Notes: a model not told the origin generated them from the sequence alone. Counted from the stretch's first letter, positions 18,945-29,322 are shown. The stretch is 64,000 nucleotides of DNA from Atlanticothrix silvestris CENA357 (GCF_016056295.1 NZ_JAECZB010000012.1:1-64000), one strand, 5' to 3'. Program-made: numbers and translations.

Positions 18945-20648
18945 ATGAATACATTATCTCTACAACAGAACATTACGCGTTCTTGGCAACTACCCTTCAT
19001 TGACACTTCAGATTCAACCGTAATTGTAGGCGATCGCAGTCTCACAATCGATGAAGTTGTGAGTGTGGCACGTTATGGCACACGAGTCACCTTAACTGAT
19101 AATGCAGATGTCATCAAAGGTGTTCAGGCATCCTGTGATTACATTAACAATGCAGTTGAAACAGGACAGCCAATATATGGTGTAACTTCTGGCTTTGGTG
19201 GCATGGCCCATGTTGTCGTTTCTCGCGAACAAGCAGCCGAACTTCAAACCAACTTAATTTGGTTTCTAAAGTCTGGAGCCGGGGGAAGATTACCCTTAGC
19301 AGATGTCCGCGCTGCCATGCTTTTACGTGCCAACTCCCATCTATATGGTGCATCAGGCATTCGTCTGGAATTGATTCGGCGGCTCGAAACTTTCCTCAAT
19401 ACTGGCGTTACACCTCATGTATATGAGTTTGGCTCTATTGGTGCTAGTGGTGATTTAGTGCCGTTATCTTATATTACTGGTGCGCTAATCGGTCTAGATT
19501 CCAGTTTTAGCGTTGACTTCAACGGTAAAGAAATGAGTGCCCCAACAGCTCTGCGCCAGCTAAGTTTGCCACAGTTGCAACTGCAACCGAAGGAAGGCTT
19601 GGCGATGATGAATGGCACTTCAGTCATGACAGGTATTGCAGCTAACTGTGTGTATGATGCTAGAGTTTTACTCGCACTCGCAATGGGTGTACACGCCTTA
19701 GCTATCCAAGGTTTATACGGCACAAATCAATCTTTCCACCCATTTATCCATCAGCGCAAACCACATCATGGTCAACTATGGACAGCGAACCAGATGTTTA
19801 CCCTGCTTCAGGGTTCACACTTAGTTCGTGATGAATTAGATGGTAAACACGAATACCGTGGTCAAGAGTTAATCCAGGATCGTTACTCTCTGAGGTGTTT
19901 ACCACAGTACATAGGGCCAATCGTTGACGGAGTATTGCAAATTACCAAACAAATCGAGATAGAAATGAACTCAGTCACCGACAACCCACTGATTGATGTC
20001 GAGAACCAAGCTAGCTATCATGGCGGTAATTTTCTTGGACAGTACGTGGGTATGGGAATGGATCACCTGCGTTACTACATCGGGCTATTGGCTAAGCATA
20101 TCGATGTACAAATTGCACTTCTTGTTTCACCAGAGTTTAGTAATGGGCTACCACCGTCTTTAGTTGGCAACCCAGAACGTAGCGTGAACATGGGACTCAA
20201 AGGTCTGCAAATTAGTGGTAACTCGATTATGCCTCTGTTGACCTTCTATGGAAATTCTTTAGCCGATCGCTTTCCTACCCATGCTGAACAATTTAATCAA
20301 AACATCAACAGCCAAGGATACACTTCAGCAACTCTAGCCCGCCGTTCTGTAGATATATTTCAGAATTATATGGCGATCGCCCTGATGTTTGGAGTCCAAG
20401 CCGTTGATCTCCGCACATATAAAATGGCTGGTCATTACGACGCGCGTCAATGTCTATCACCTGCCACTGTTGAGTTATACACAGCAGTTCGTCAAGTAGT
20501 TGGAAAGCCGCCAAGTTCTTTACGTCCATACATTTGGAACGATAATGAGCAGTCCCTAGATAAACATATTGCCCGAATTTCTGCTGATATAGCTACTGGT
20601 GGTCTAATTGTGCAAGCTGTTCAAGATCTCTTGTCAAGCTTGCATTAG
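18945..20648 (+). CDS. pal: Phenylalanine ammonia-lyase (MIO family)
   Basis: The protein has 567 residues, the same length as the well-studied Anabaena variabilis enzyme as I remember it, with long shared stretches. It deaminates L-phenylalanine to trans-cinnamate and ammonia. The MIO cofactor forms from Ala167-Ser168-Gly169 in GSIGASGDLVPLSY. The catalytic Tyr loop YGVTSGFGG is present, as are NSVTDNPL and FGVQAVDLR. The selectivity pair is Phe107-Leu108 (NLIWFLK), the phenylalanine-type signature; tyrosine lyases carry His there. It is followed by a CoA ligase, so its product is probably activated as cinnamoyl-CoA. Confidence 0.94.
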   Translation: MNTLSLQQNITRSWQLPFIDTSDSTVIVGDRSLTIDEVVSVARYGTRVTLTDNADVIKGVQASCDYINNAVETGQPIYGVTSGFGGMAHVVVSREQAAELQTNLIWFLKSGAGGRLPLADVRAAMLLRANSHLYGASGIRLELIRRLETFLNTGVTPHVYEFGSIGASGDLVPLSYITGALIGLDSSFSVDFNGKEMSAPTALRQLSLPQLQLQPKEGLAMMNGTSVMTGIAANCVYDARVLLALAMGVHALAIQGLYGTNQSFHPFIHQRKPHHGQLWTANQMFTLLQGSHLVRDELDGKHEYRGQELIQDRYSLRCLPQYIGPIVDGVLQITKQIEIEMNSVTDNPLIDVENQASYHGGNFLGQYVGMGMDHLRYYIGLLAKHIDVQIALLVSPEFSNGLPPSLVGNPERSVNMGLKGLQISGNSIMPLLTFYGNSLADRFPTHAEQFNQNINSQGYTSATLARRSVDIFQNYMAIALMFGVQAVDLRTYKMAGHYDARQCLSPATVELYTAVRQVVGKPPSSLRPYIWNDNEQSLDKHIARISADIATGGLIVQAVQDLLSSLH

Positions 20649-20793
20649 GCCATTTCAAAAAGTACAAACCTCCTGCTCTTTGGCGTTGTCAATTATTAGT
20701 GAGTGAATCAACACATTTGTTGCATAAAGTCCTTACATCAAGCTGATAACTACAACAACAAGAGCTACAAATTCAAATTTCGCAACAACTTTT

Positions 20794-22314
20794 ATGAATA
20801 TTGCACAAAATGTAGAGCTTGGTTGCTATCTTTTTCCTAACAAACCAGCGCTAATTTTTGAAGGATTATATTTCACGTATAAACACCTCAACGAAATGGC
20901 AAATCGCTTTGCCAATGCTTTGCTTGGGTTAGGAGTTAGGCGTGGAGATCGGATAGCTTTATTTTTACCAAACATTCCCGAATTTGTCATTTCCTATCTT
21001 GGTATTCTCAAAATCGGTGCGATCGCAGTTTCAATCAATGTCATGCTCAAAAGTGATGAAGTCAGCTATATTCTCAACGATTGTGCTGCCAAAATTATCA
21101 TTACAACAGAGTTACAAAGTGAGTATGTACAAGAGGCAGATTTACCTCAGCTAAAACACATTCTGATTGCAGAAGGCACAGCTAAAAAAGGTATTAGTCT
21201 CACCAAATTAATGGCAAAGGCTTCTCCTGAAGCACGCGCAATTGAAATGGATCGCCATGCTCCTGCAAGTATCCTCTATACATCAGGCACAACAGGCTTT
21301 CCCAAAGGAGCAACCTTATCTCATAGCAATGTACTTTTTAATAGTTACTGTGCTAACTCTTGTTATCGCATTCAAAAGAGCGATCGCCTACTACTTTACT
21401 TACCTTTATTTCATTGTTTTGGTCAAAATGCTATTCTGAATGCTGGTTTGTCTGCCTGTGCGACTATTATCTTACAACGCCGATTTGAACCAGAGCAAGT
21501 CTTAAAAACTATCACTGATCATCAAGTAACAATGTTATTTGGAGTGCCGACTGTATTCATCAAACTGCTGAATATGGATACCTCTGAATGTAATCTTAAA
21601 AACATTCGTTATTACTTCTCAGCAGCCGCACCTATGCCTTTTGAAGTGGCCAATAATTGGTATAAAAAGTATAAATTTGTTATTCACGAAGGATATGGTC
21701 TAACTGAAACATCGCCATTTGCTACTTATAATCACAACCAAAAATATAAATTAGGTAGCGTGGGAACTTCTGTTGCAAATGTAGAAATAAAAATTGTCGA
21801 TGATCATGGTGATCAAGTACCAACAGGAGAATCAGGTGAGATATTAATCAAGGGTTCAAATGTGATGCTTGGTTATTGGAATCGTCCCTTTGAAACCGCA
21901 GAAGTGATTAAAAATGGTTGGTTTCACACTGGCGATATTGGCCGGACAGATGAAGAGGGTTTTTTCTACATAATTGATCGCTTAAAAGACATGATCAATG
22001 TTTCTGGATTTAAAGTATACCCAACCGAAGTTGAAAATGTGATTTATCAACATCCAGCAGTTGCTGAAGTAGCTGTTTATGGAGTTTGCGATCGCTTCAA
22101 AAGTGAGACTGTCAAAGCAAATATTGTTCTCAAAACTGGCTATGCGATCGCAGCACAACAAATCATTGATTTTTGTTCTCAAAGGATGGCAACCTACAAA
22201 ATTCCTCGTGTCATTAAATTTGTAGATGCAATTCCTAAAAACTCAACCGGGAAAGCGCTAAAGCGAGTTTTACGTCAAGAATCATCATCTCAGCTTGCTG
22301 CTGTGACTCATTAA
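20794..22314 (+). CDS. Acyl-CoA ligase, 4-coumarate/cinnamate-CoA-ligase-like
   Basis: The protein has 506 residues of the ANL superfamily. Core motifs are ILYTSGTTGFPKGA (P-loop), GYGLTETSP, WFHTGDIG, the hinge DRLKDMINVSGFKVYP, and the catalytic Lys in KNSTGKALKR. It would adenylate a carboxylic acid and form its CoA thioester. Its position 145 bp behind the phenylalanine ammonia-lyase makes cinnamate the natural substrate; a medium-chain acid cannot be excluded. The next gene follows after only 30 bp, supporting an operon. Confidence 0.9.
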   Translation: MNIAQNVELGCYLFPNKPALIFEGLYFTYKHLNEMANRFANALLGLGVRRGDRIALFLPNIPEFVISYLGILKIGAIAVSINVMLKSDEVSYILNDCAAKIIITTELQSEYVQEADLPQLKHILIAEGTAKKGISLTKLMAKASPEARAIEMDRHAPASILYTSGTTGFPKGATLSHSNVLFNSYCANSCYRIQKSDRLLLYLPLFHCFGQNAILNAGLSACATIILQRRFEPEQVLKTITDHQVTMLFGVPTVFIKLLNMDTSECNLKNIRYYFSAAAPMPFEVANNWYKKYKFVIHEGYGLTETSPFATYNHNQKYKLGSVGTSVANVEIKIVDDHGDQVPTGESGEILIKGSNVMLGYWNRPFETAEVIKNGWFHTGDIGRTDEEGFFYIIDRLKDMINVSGFKVYPTEVENVIYQHPAVAEVAVYGVCDRFKSETVKANIVLKTGYAIAAQQIIDFCSQRMATYKIPRVIKFVDAIPKNSTGKALKRVLRQESSSQLAAVTH

Positions 22315-22344
22315 TACAATTTTGTAAAATTAAAGTAGGCGATC

Positions 22345-24099
22345 GTGAAAATTAAAACTATTACCAAAACCTTAAATCCATTAGAGCAGTTACCAAGAAA
22401 TACTACTATCCCATCCAATCCCATATCAATTGAACAAACAAATGATTGGACGGTTGCAACAGCTTTAGTCAAGACATTAGAAGATTTGGGAGTCCGCTAT
22501 GCTTTTGGTCTGTTTGGAGGCGGAATCACACCCCTTGTAGCCAGCCTAGAGCAAAGCTCAATCCAAGTGCTGCAATTTCGCCATGAAGCCGGAGCCGCAT
22601 TTGCAGCTATTGAGTCTTATTTTGCTAGCGGACACCCCGTTGTCGTATTCAGCACAACTGGCCCAGGTATTACCAACGCTCTAACTGGACTGTTTGCTGC
22701 TCGTTGGGAAGGAGCAAAAATTATTTTCTTGTCACCTTGCACCTCTGCAACCCAACGCGGACGCTGGGCTTTTCAAGAAACCAGCCCATACACCATGTCT
22801 AATACAGGCATTTTTACATCAGGAACATTATTTAACTATGCCACCACTGTTGAATGCAGTTCGGAACTTCCAGAAATTGCTCGCAGACTTGCACTAGGTT
22901 TAGGAAAACCAGGCGGCTTTGTAGGCCATATCAGTATTCCCAGATCAATTCAGACAAGTTCACTCACGACACCATTACCTCGCGTGAATTTCTCACAAAC
23001 TCCCGTAACTGCTGGAGAAGATGCTATCAGCAAATCTTTACAACTGCTATGTGAAGGGCCATTTGCGATTTGGGTCGGATTCGGTGCAAGGGGTGCAACT
23101 GCGGAAATCCGCCAACTTGCTGAGAGAACTAACGCTCCAGTGATGACATCCTCCCGTGGTAAGGGGATATTTCCTGAAGATCATCCTCAGTTTATCGGTG
23201 TAACAGGCTTCGGCGGACATAGCTCTGTTCTGGAATATATGCAAAAACAGCGTCCTTTGCGTATCTTAGTTTTGGGAACTAGGCTAGGTGAATTTACCTC
23301 ATTTTGGAGTCCGGCGATGGTTCCCTCACGCGGTTTTGTACATGTGGATATCGACCCAGAAGTACCGGGAACTGCTTATCCATTGGCAGAGACATTCTCC
23401 ATTCAATCTGACGTAGGAACTTTTGTTAAGGCTTTATTAAAGTATTTTCCAGAGTCTTCTCGTCCATCACCAACGTTACCCCTACCCCGTCCTGAATACG
23501 AGGCAATTAAGCCCTGCATAAATGGTCTAATACGTCCTGAAATGCTAATGGATGCTATTCAAAGGACAATTGTCGAAAACAGCGATGCCGTAATCATTAC
23601 TGAGGCTGGTAACTCTTTTGCTTGGGGAACCCACACACTGCGATTTGCAACACCAGGGCGCTATCGGGTAAGTACCGGGTTTGGCTCAATGGGACACGCT
23701 GGTACGGGTGTCTTAGGTGCAGCACTAGCGCGAAATCGTAAAGCTGTAGCCATTCTTGGTGATGGTGCCATGCTCATGAATAGCGAAATCAGTACCGCTG
23801 TCAAACACAAAATTCCTGCTGTCTGGATTGTCCTCAACGATGCACGTTACAACATGTGCGACCAGGGCATGAACATGGAGGGATTTTACGGTGTAGATGC
23901 AGAAATTGAGACCGCAGATTTCGTAATGATTGCCCGTGGTATGGGAGCCGATGGCATTCGTGTACATAACGAATCTGATATTGCAGCAGCTCTAGAAACA
24001 GCCCTAACTTCACTTGTCCCATTTGTTGTCGATGTCATCATCGATCCAACTCGACCAGCACCGATTGGCAGCCGGATTAACAGCCTTATTAGTCAATAA
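22345..24099 (+). CDS. ThDP (thiamine diphosphate)-dependent enzyme, acetolactate-synthase-like (copy 1)
   Basis: The protein has 584 residues from a GTG start with AGTAGG in front. All three domains of the acetolactate synthase/benzaldehyde lyase family are present. The catalytic Glu sits in FRHEAGAAFAA. The ThDP/Mg motif begins GDGAMLMNSE and ends with LNDARYN about 27 residues on. Such enzymes form acyloins by joining 2-oxo acids or aldehydes. It is closely related to the protein at 57.9-59.8 kb, and in both places a KASIII-like gene follows. ScyA of scytonemin synthesis belongs to the same superfamily. From memory, cyanobacterin (furanolide) clusters also pair a ThDP enzyme with a KASIII-like enzyme, the better contextual match. 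Confidence 0.9.
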   Translation: MKIKTITKTLNPLEQLPRNTTIPSNPISIEQTNDWTVATALVKTLEDLGVRYAFGLFGGGITPLVASLEQSSIQVLQFRHEAGAAFAAIESYFASGHPVVVFSTTGPGITNALTGLFAARWEGAKIIFLSPCTSATQRGRWAFQETSPYTMSNTGIFTSGTLFNYATTVECSSELPEIARRLALGLGKPGGFVGHISIPRSIQTSSLTTPLPRVNFSQTPVTAGEDAISKSLQLLCEGPFAIWVGFGARGATAEIRQLAERTNAPVMTSSRGKGIFPEDHPQFIGVTGFGGHSSVLEYMQKQRPLRILVLGTRLGEFTSFWSPAMVPSRGFVHVDIDPEVPGTAYPLAETFSIQSDVGTFVKALLKYFPESSRPSPTLPLPRPEYEAIKPCINGLIRPEMLMDAIQRTIVENSDAVIITEAGNSFAWGTHTLRFATPGRYRVSTGFGSMGHAGTGVLGAALARNRKAVAILGDGAMLMNSEISTAVKHKIPAVWIVLNDARYNMCDQGMNMEGFYGVDAEIETADFVMIARGMGADGIRVHNESDIAAALETALTSLVPFVVDVIIDPTRPAPIGSRINSLISQ

Positions 24100-24189
24100 G
24101 GCGTTGCATATTTGCGAGATGAATGTAAGATTTTGGCGTTGCTGAATTAAGATATGAAATTCAAAAATCAAGTATTCTCCACTCTTACT

Positions 24190-24310
24190 CTCTGCGGCTC
24201 TGCGCTACGCCAGTCGCTTCAAGGGGGAGGCAGCCGTGTGGGCGGGTTTCCCGACTTGAACGAACTGCCGTGGGAACCCCCGCACAGCGCTGGCTCCTCT
24301 GCGTGAGACA
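24190..24310. repeat. GC-rich dispersed repeat between ThDP gene and KASIII-like gene
   Basis: The block contains CGCTACGCCAGTCGCTTCAA, GGGTTTCCCGACTTGAACGA and CCCCGCACAGCGCTGGCTCC, phrases shared with other intergenic blocks of the window. The equivalent spacer in the second copy of the gene pair is only 14 bp, so this repeat probably entered here secondarily. Confidence 0.7.
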
Positions 24311-24395
24311 AAAATCATCTCATCAATCAGCAACACCGTCAATAATAATTCCTTCCTTTGCTCCCTCATTTCCCCACTTTTTAACGAGATTCATC

Positions 24396-25547
24396 ATGAT
24401 CTATCCACCAGTAGGTATTCGTTCAATTGCAGTCAACTTTCCCAGGGTCATTCGCACAAACGATTATTGGCGAGAAAATTACCCTGATGTAGTTGCAACA
24501 GCCGAGCAAAAAAGTTTATCAAAAGTATTTTCACCTGCTGATGCCACTCCCAGTAATGAATTTGAACTCGAAATGGCACCATATCTCAAAGACCCTTTCC
24601 GTGGTACTGTCGAGCGCCGGATACTGAGTCCGGACGAGTCATCACTCACACTAGAATATGGCGCAGCCAAAGATGCGATCGCAGCAACACAAATGTCTCC
24701 TGAAGACATCGATTTGATGATTGTTGCTTCACTTTGGCCAGAAAATATTCTACCTGGCAATGCCGCCTTTCTCGCTAATCAACTAGGTTTGCGTGGTGCT
24801 GCTTGGAATCTTGATTCTACCTGTTCTAATGCTATGGTTGCATTGCAAAATGCCACGGCGCTAGTGCGAACTGGAGAATACCGCAATGTATTGGTGGTAG
24901 TATCTTGCACCTATTCTCGCTTTACTGACGAAAACGATACTCTTTCGTGGTTTTTTGGTGACGGTGCTGGAGCTTTTGTGGTAGCACCGCTAAGATCAAA
25001 TCAAGGAATCCTTAGTACTAAAATTGTCAATACATCTGCAACTTGTGGCACCTTCTATAATGAATTAACTACGAATGCTGAAGGCAAGCCGAGGATGTTA
25101 ATCCGAGCAGCCAAAAACACCAATAGGGTATTGAGCGAAACTGCTGTAGATTACCTCCGTGAGTGTTGCTTGGGCGCGATGGTTGCTGCTGGTGTAACCC
25201 TTAATGAAATTAAATTTTTTGCTTTTAATACACCCACTGCTTGGTATTCGCGTCTCTGCATCGAAGCATTAGGAATCGATCCAGAACGAACAATCAACCT
25301 TTATCCGCACTATGCAAACATCGGGCCAATGCTGCCCATTGCTAATCTTTACCACGGCGCACAATTAGGCAAGATTCACGAAAACGATTTGGTTCTTGTA
25401 TACACTATTGGCTCAGTATCCAACGCTGCTGCAACTGTAATGCGCTGGGGCAATGTTGCTCTAGGCTCAGCACCTGTCACCTCAACTAATCTAACTGTTG
25501 ATACCGAGTTGCGCTCAAAGATAGTAACTCAGGGTTCAGATAGATAA
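24396..25547 (+). CDS. KASIII-like (thiolase-fold) condensing enzyme without catalytic His (copy 1)
   Basis: The start is set at ATG 24396 because the second copy begins at the same point of the alignment; the open frame runs 126 bp further upstream through a repeat. The protein has 383 residues. The nucleophile Cys143 lies in DSTCSNAMVALQ. The position of the FabH His is Asn278 in FAFNTPTAW, and the Asn of the triad is kept (Asn308, HYANIG). Loss of the His argues against ordinary decarboxylative Claisen condensation. The enzyme probably joins an activated acyl group to the product of the neighbouring ThDP enzyme. It ends the + strand locus. Confidence 0.85.
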   Translation: MIYPPVGIRSIAVNFPRVIRTNDYWRENYPDVVATAEQKSLSKVFSPADATPSNEFELEMAPYLKDPFRGTVERRILSPDESSLTLEYGAAKDAIAATQMSPEDIDLMIVASLWPENILPGNAAFLANQLGLRGAAWNLDSTCSNAMVALQNATALVRTGEYRNVLVVVSCTYSRFTDENDTLSWFFGDGAGAFVVAPLRSNQGILSTKIVNTSATCGTFYNELTTNAEGKPRMLIRAAKNTNRVLSETAVDYLRECCLGAMVAAGVTLNEIKFFAFNTPTAWYSRLCIEALGIDPERTINLYPHYANIGPMLPIANLYHGAQLGKIHENDLVLVYTIGSVSNAAATVMRWGNVALGSAPVTSTNLTVDTELRSKIVTQGSDR

Positions 25548-25638
25548 GCAATGCCCCATTTCTAGATACTATTTCTGAATGCAACTTAGTATGAGTCAAT
25601 ACATTTCGGTTAAGGTTTTTTGATAGATCACAAAGACG

Positions 25639-25693
25639 CGATAAATCGCCGTCTTTACAAGAATCAGCCCTTCGTAGAGACGGCGATTTATCG
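25639..25693. terminator. Hairpin between convergent genes
   Basis: CGATAAATCGCCGTCT (25639-25654) pairs perfectly with 25678-25693 around a 23-nt loop. It lies between the end of the biosynthetic locus and the end of the WD40 gene, a fitting place for a two-way terminator. The sequence is related to the repeat inside the NRPS gene. Confidence 0.55.
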
Positions 25694-25694
25694 A

Positions 25695-25751
25695 GGTTCG
25701 TAGTAAGCACTTTAGTACTTAAATATTGAGGACTAAAGTCCTGACTACGAA
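25695..25751. repeat. Hairpin repeat of the AGGACTTTAGT family
   Basis: TTCGTAGTAAGCACTTTAGT pairs imperfectly with ACTAAAGTCCTGACTACGAA. It is related to the hairpin after the NRPS gene (8264-8313). Confidence 0.7.
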
Positions 25752-25785
25752 CTTATTATCCCGTCTTAACTTATAAGACAGACCA

Positions 25786-28700
25786 CTAGCTCTCTCCGTA
25801 CTTAACCGCCCCTAAAGCTTTTAAAGTGGTAATAGTTGCTAGAGTTACGCCTGTAACACCCTTGATATTCATACCTTCGTAGTGTCTAGGACTTTTGAGG
25901 GTTTCTAAGCACTCACCACTATTAACATCCCAAAGTTTAATCGTTGCATCTTCACTAGCACTAACCAAGGTTTGATTATCAGGACTAAAAGCGACTGACC
26001 AGACCCACTTAGTATGACCTTGCAAAGTTTTGACACAATTACCAGTGCTGACATCCCACAACTTCACACTTTGATCCCCACTGCCGCTAGCTAAGATTCG
26101 ATTATCCGGACTGAAGGCGACTGAATACACACCATGTTGATGTCCCTGCAAAGTTTTGATACAACTACCGGTGCTGACATCCCACAACCTCACCGTTTGA
26201 TCCCCACTACCGCTAGCTAAGATGCGACCATCCGGGCTGAAAGCAACTGACCAAATCCAGTCAGTATGGTTTTTGAGATGATGAAGGCAGTTACCAGTCT
26301 TAACATCCCAAAGCTTTACTGTTTGGTCATGGGAGCCACTAGCTAGGAACTGACCATCTGGGCTGAAAGCAACTGACCAAACCCGATGAGTGTGTCCATG
26401 CAAGATCTTGAAACATTGACCAGTAGTAATATCCCATAATCTGACCATTTGATCTTGAGAACCACTAACTAGCGTCTGATTGTCTGGACTGAAGGCTACA
26501 GACCAGACCCGATTAGTATGTCCATGCAAAATCTTAAAACATTCACCACTAGTGATATTCCATAGCTTGATTATTTGATCCTCACTAGCGCTTGCAAGAG
26601 TGCGACCATCAGGACTAATAGAAACTGATGTCACCCGACTACTGTGCCCACGCCAAGTTTTTAAGCGTTTACCAGTGTTGGCATCCCACAAACTCAATGT
26701 TTGGTCGTTACTACCACTAGCAAAGATGCAACCACTGGGACTAAAAGCAACTGACCAAATTCCACTGGTACGACCTTGTAAGACCCTTAGACATCGGCCA
26801 GTGTTGACATTCCACAGCCTTACTGTTTGGTCATCGCTAGCACTTGCCAACACTTGTTTATCTGGACTAAAGGCTACTCCCCACACTCGTGTGTCATGTC
26901 CGTGTAGAATTTTGAGACATTGACCAGTGTTGACATCCCACAATCTTATTGTTTGGTCATCACTGGCAGTTGCAAGGTTACAACCATCTGTACTAAAAGC
27001 AACTGAATTTACTAAATCAATATGACCTTGGAAAGTATGAAGGCATTGACCAGTGTGGATATTCCACAACTTCACTGTTTGGTCATGAGAACTGCTTGCC
27101 AACATATTACCATCTGGACTAAAGGCCAGAGACTGTACTCTGCGGGTATGTCCCTTCAACGCCTTAAGGCATTGATTTGTGTTTACATCCCATAGCTTTA
27201 CCGTTTGGTCGTTATTTCCAATAGCAAGTGTATGATTATCTGGACTAAAGGCAACTGCCCACACCTGACTACCCAATCCTTTTAAGGTATGAAGGCATTG
27301 AGCTGTGCCGACATCCCACAACTTTACTGTTGTATCTTCACTGCCACTTGCCAGAGTATCACCATCTGAACTGAAGGTGAGTGACCAAATTCTGCCGCCA
27401 TGACCTTGCAAAGTTGCTAGGCACTGACCTGTATTAATATCCCACAGTTTGACTGTTTTATCATCACCACCGCTAGCAATAACTTGACCATTAGGACTAA
27501 AGATAACCGGCCAGACCCAACCTGTATGTCCTTTGCATGTGAATAGTTGTTTTCCATCTGCAACCTGATATAGGCGTACTTCTCCATTAGTATCTCCTGT
27601 AGTTAAGAGTTTCCCATCAGGGCTGAATGCTACTGAATGAATACCGCCAAGGGTTTCAGCAAAAACACTCTTAGCTAAATTAGCATTCGTAAAATTTACA
27701 TTGTGCAAATTCACATTTCGCAGATCTGCTTGCCAAACAGTTAAATTAGAAAAATCATAACCATTTAGATCTGTTTCTAAATGGCAGAGTAAATTCAAAA
27801 TATTTCCAGATGTATAACTTTGTTCTAATGGAGATGTTTTACGTATGGTTGTTAATATTTGATTTAGCTGATTTACCAGAGTTATTTGACTTCTGAAAAC
27901 AGCAAGCAGTTGCTCTATAATTGGTTGCAGGATAAGATGAATTTGATTTTCTTTTACATAGTCTTTTGCAGTTGCCTTCATCAAAGCATGGCATCTGAAA
28001 ATTTCAATTTCCTGAGTGGCAATTTCTTCACAAACTTGCTGTACTAATCGATTAATTACATACTCCATAACTACAGGTTGTAGAGTAAAGAGTGCTTTGC
28101 TTTGCTCAATTAGCGATCGCCTCACTAAAGACTCCACAATTTCTAATAATTTTTGTAGTGGGAGTGCTGATATAATGTCTTTTTGTATTTCTGCAAGCGA
28201 AACCGCCTCATGATTAATCGCCAACCAATAAATTATTTCTTTTTCTAAATCTGATAAACGTTCAAATTGCTGCTCTAAAATATCCCAAATGTCACCGAAA
28301 ACAATTGCATCTTGTTTTAAAAATTCAGAAACATTACCACTAAATAAATCTTGAATGGTTGTAGCAACTACTTTTAAAGCTAAGGCGTTACCTCCATATA
28401 GCTCAACTAACGCTCTTACTTCATGATCAGCAGCAGATATTCCTTTAATTTTTAAAATTTCTTGTCCGTCATTTGCTAAAAGACCTTTCAGCATGAATGA
28501 GCGAACGCATAACCCACCTCCTTCCATTGAAGCTATTTCTTTCGGTTTTTCCCTACTTGTCAGTATTAAACAACTTTGTTGTTCTGTTTGCCCTAATCGT
28601 TTTAGAAGTTCACTATATCCTTCGTATCCTTCTCGATAACGCCCAGCCCGACTACCGCTACGTAAAATTGACTCCATATTGTCTAAAATCAGCAAACAGC

Positions 28701-29322
28701 GATACTGTCGCAGATAATAAAGCAGTCGCGTTACTCTCTCAGCTGTGCCTTCTGGAAGGACTGCTTCTGTTTCTCGTTGATCAGAAAGAAATTGAATGAA
28801 ACTAGCTACAAGCGTGTTTATTGGTGGTGCATCTTGTAGCGATCGCCAAATAACATACTCAAAATTCTCTTTAATTTGTTCTACAAGCTTCACACAAAGA
28901 GAAGTTTTGCCCATCCCCCCCATACCTAAAATCGCCACTATTTGGCAGCGATCTTTTAAAATCCAATGCTCTAATTTCGCGATTTCTTCTGTGCGCCCAT
29001 AAAAAACCGATGCACCGATCGCTTCTCCCCAATCTAGGTGTCGAGTTTTGTCTGAATTTGTATAGTCAGCTTTATCTAACTCTAAATTGAAAGCTTGGAA
29101 AAAAAACTCAAGTGTCTTTTTGTCAACTCCTTCTTCACGGGATAATACTTTAGAAACTGTAACAGAATTTACTCCTACACGTTCACTTAAATCTTCAAGG
29201 GTATATCTATTACCGTAATTTTCTTGATCTTCAAAGGCAATTTTACCAGATTGAAGCTTTTGTAATCCTTCAGGTGTAAGAATCAGACCGCGCTTACGTT
29301 TTTGCTTTGGAAGCTGCGTCAT
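25786..29322 (-). CDS. HTH / NB-ARC ATPase / 14x WD40 repeat protein
   Basis: The protein has 1178 residues. Residues about 1-90 form an HTH-like N-terminal domain ([20 protein letters not shown]). The NB-ARC NTPase follows, with Walker [10 protein letters not shown], Walker B CLLILDN and an LTSREKP sensor. A short pentapeptide-like stretch ([20 protein letters not shown]) leads into 14 WD40 repeats, enough for two seven-bladed propellers; the last repeats are nearly identical to one another. Such STAND/NLR-like proteins act as ligand-triggered switches and some serve in antiphage defence. No toxic effector domain is seen, so the HTH may be the output, or partners lie elsewhere. Start MTQLPKQK. 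Confidence 0.9.
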   Translation of the reverse strand: MTQLPKQKRKRGLILTPEGLQKLQSGKIAFEDQENYGNRYTLEDLSERVGVNSVTVSKVLSREEGVDKKTLEFFFQAFNLELDKADYTNSDKTRHLDWGEAIGASVFYGRTEEIAKLEHWILKDRCQIVAILGMGGMGKTSLCVKLVEQIKENFEYVIWRSLQDAPPINTLVASFIQFLSDQRETEAVLPEGTAERVTRLLYYLRQYRCLLILDNMESILRSGSRAGRYREGYEGYSELLKRLGQTEQQSCLILTSREKPKEIASMEGGGLCVRSFMLKGLLANDGQEILKIKGISAADHEVRALVELYGGNALALKVVATTIQDLFSGNVSEFLKQDAIVFGDIWDILEQQFERLSDLEKEIIYWLAINHEAVSLAEIQKDIISALPLQKLLEIVESLVRRSLIEQSKALFTLQPVVMEYVINRLVQQVCEEIATQEIEIFRCHALMKATAKDYVKENQIHLILQPIIEQLLAVFRSQITLVNQLNQILTTIRKTSPLEQSYTSGNILNLLCHLETDLNGYDFSNLTVWQADLRNVNLHNVNFTNANLAKSVFAETLGGIHSVAFSPDGKLLTTGDTNGEVRLYQVADGKQLFTCKGHTGWVWPVIFSPNGQVIASGGDDKTVKLWDINTGQCLATLQGHGGRIWSLTFSSDGDTLASGSEDTTVKLWDVGTAQCLHTLKGLGSQVWAVAFSPDNHTLAIGNNDQTVKLWDVNTNQCLKALKGHTRRVQSLAFSPDGNMLASSSHDQTVKLWNIHTGQCLHTFQGHIDLVNSVAFSTDGCNLATASDDQTIRLWDVNTGQCLKILHGHDTRVWGVAFSPDKQVLASASDDQTVRLWNVNTGRCLRVLQGRTSGIWSVAFSPSGCIFASGSNDQTLSLWDANTGKRLKTWRGHSSRVTSVSISPDGRTLASASEDQIIKLWNITSGECFKILHGHTNRVWSVAFSPDNQTLVSGSQDQMVRLWDITTGQCFKILHGHTHRVWSVAFSPDGQFLASGSHDQTVKLWDVKTGNCLHHLKNHTDWIWSVAFSPDGRILASGSGDQTVRLWDVSTGSCIKTLQGHQHGVYSVAFSPDNRILASGSGDQSVKLWDVSTGNCVKTLQGHTKWVWSVAFSPDNQTLVSASEDATIKLWDVNSGECLETLKSPRHYEGMNIKGVTGVTLATITTLKALGAVKYGES

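Noticed and set aside
22345-24099. Scytonemin ScyA as a firm identity for the ThDP enzyme
   Set aside because: The superfamily fits, but the adjacent genes of scytonemin synthesis (ScyB, ScyC) are absent and the partner is a KASIII-like enzyme, so the name is not supported.
24270-24395. N-terminal extension of KASIII copy 1 from ATG 24270
   Set aside because: The extension is encoded by a GC-rich dispersed repeat and has no match in copy 2; start 24396 is preferred.
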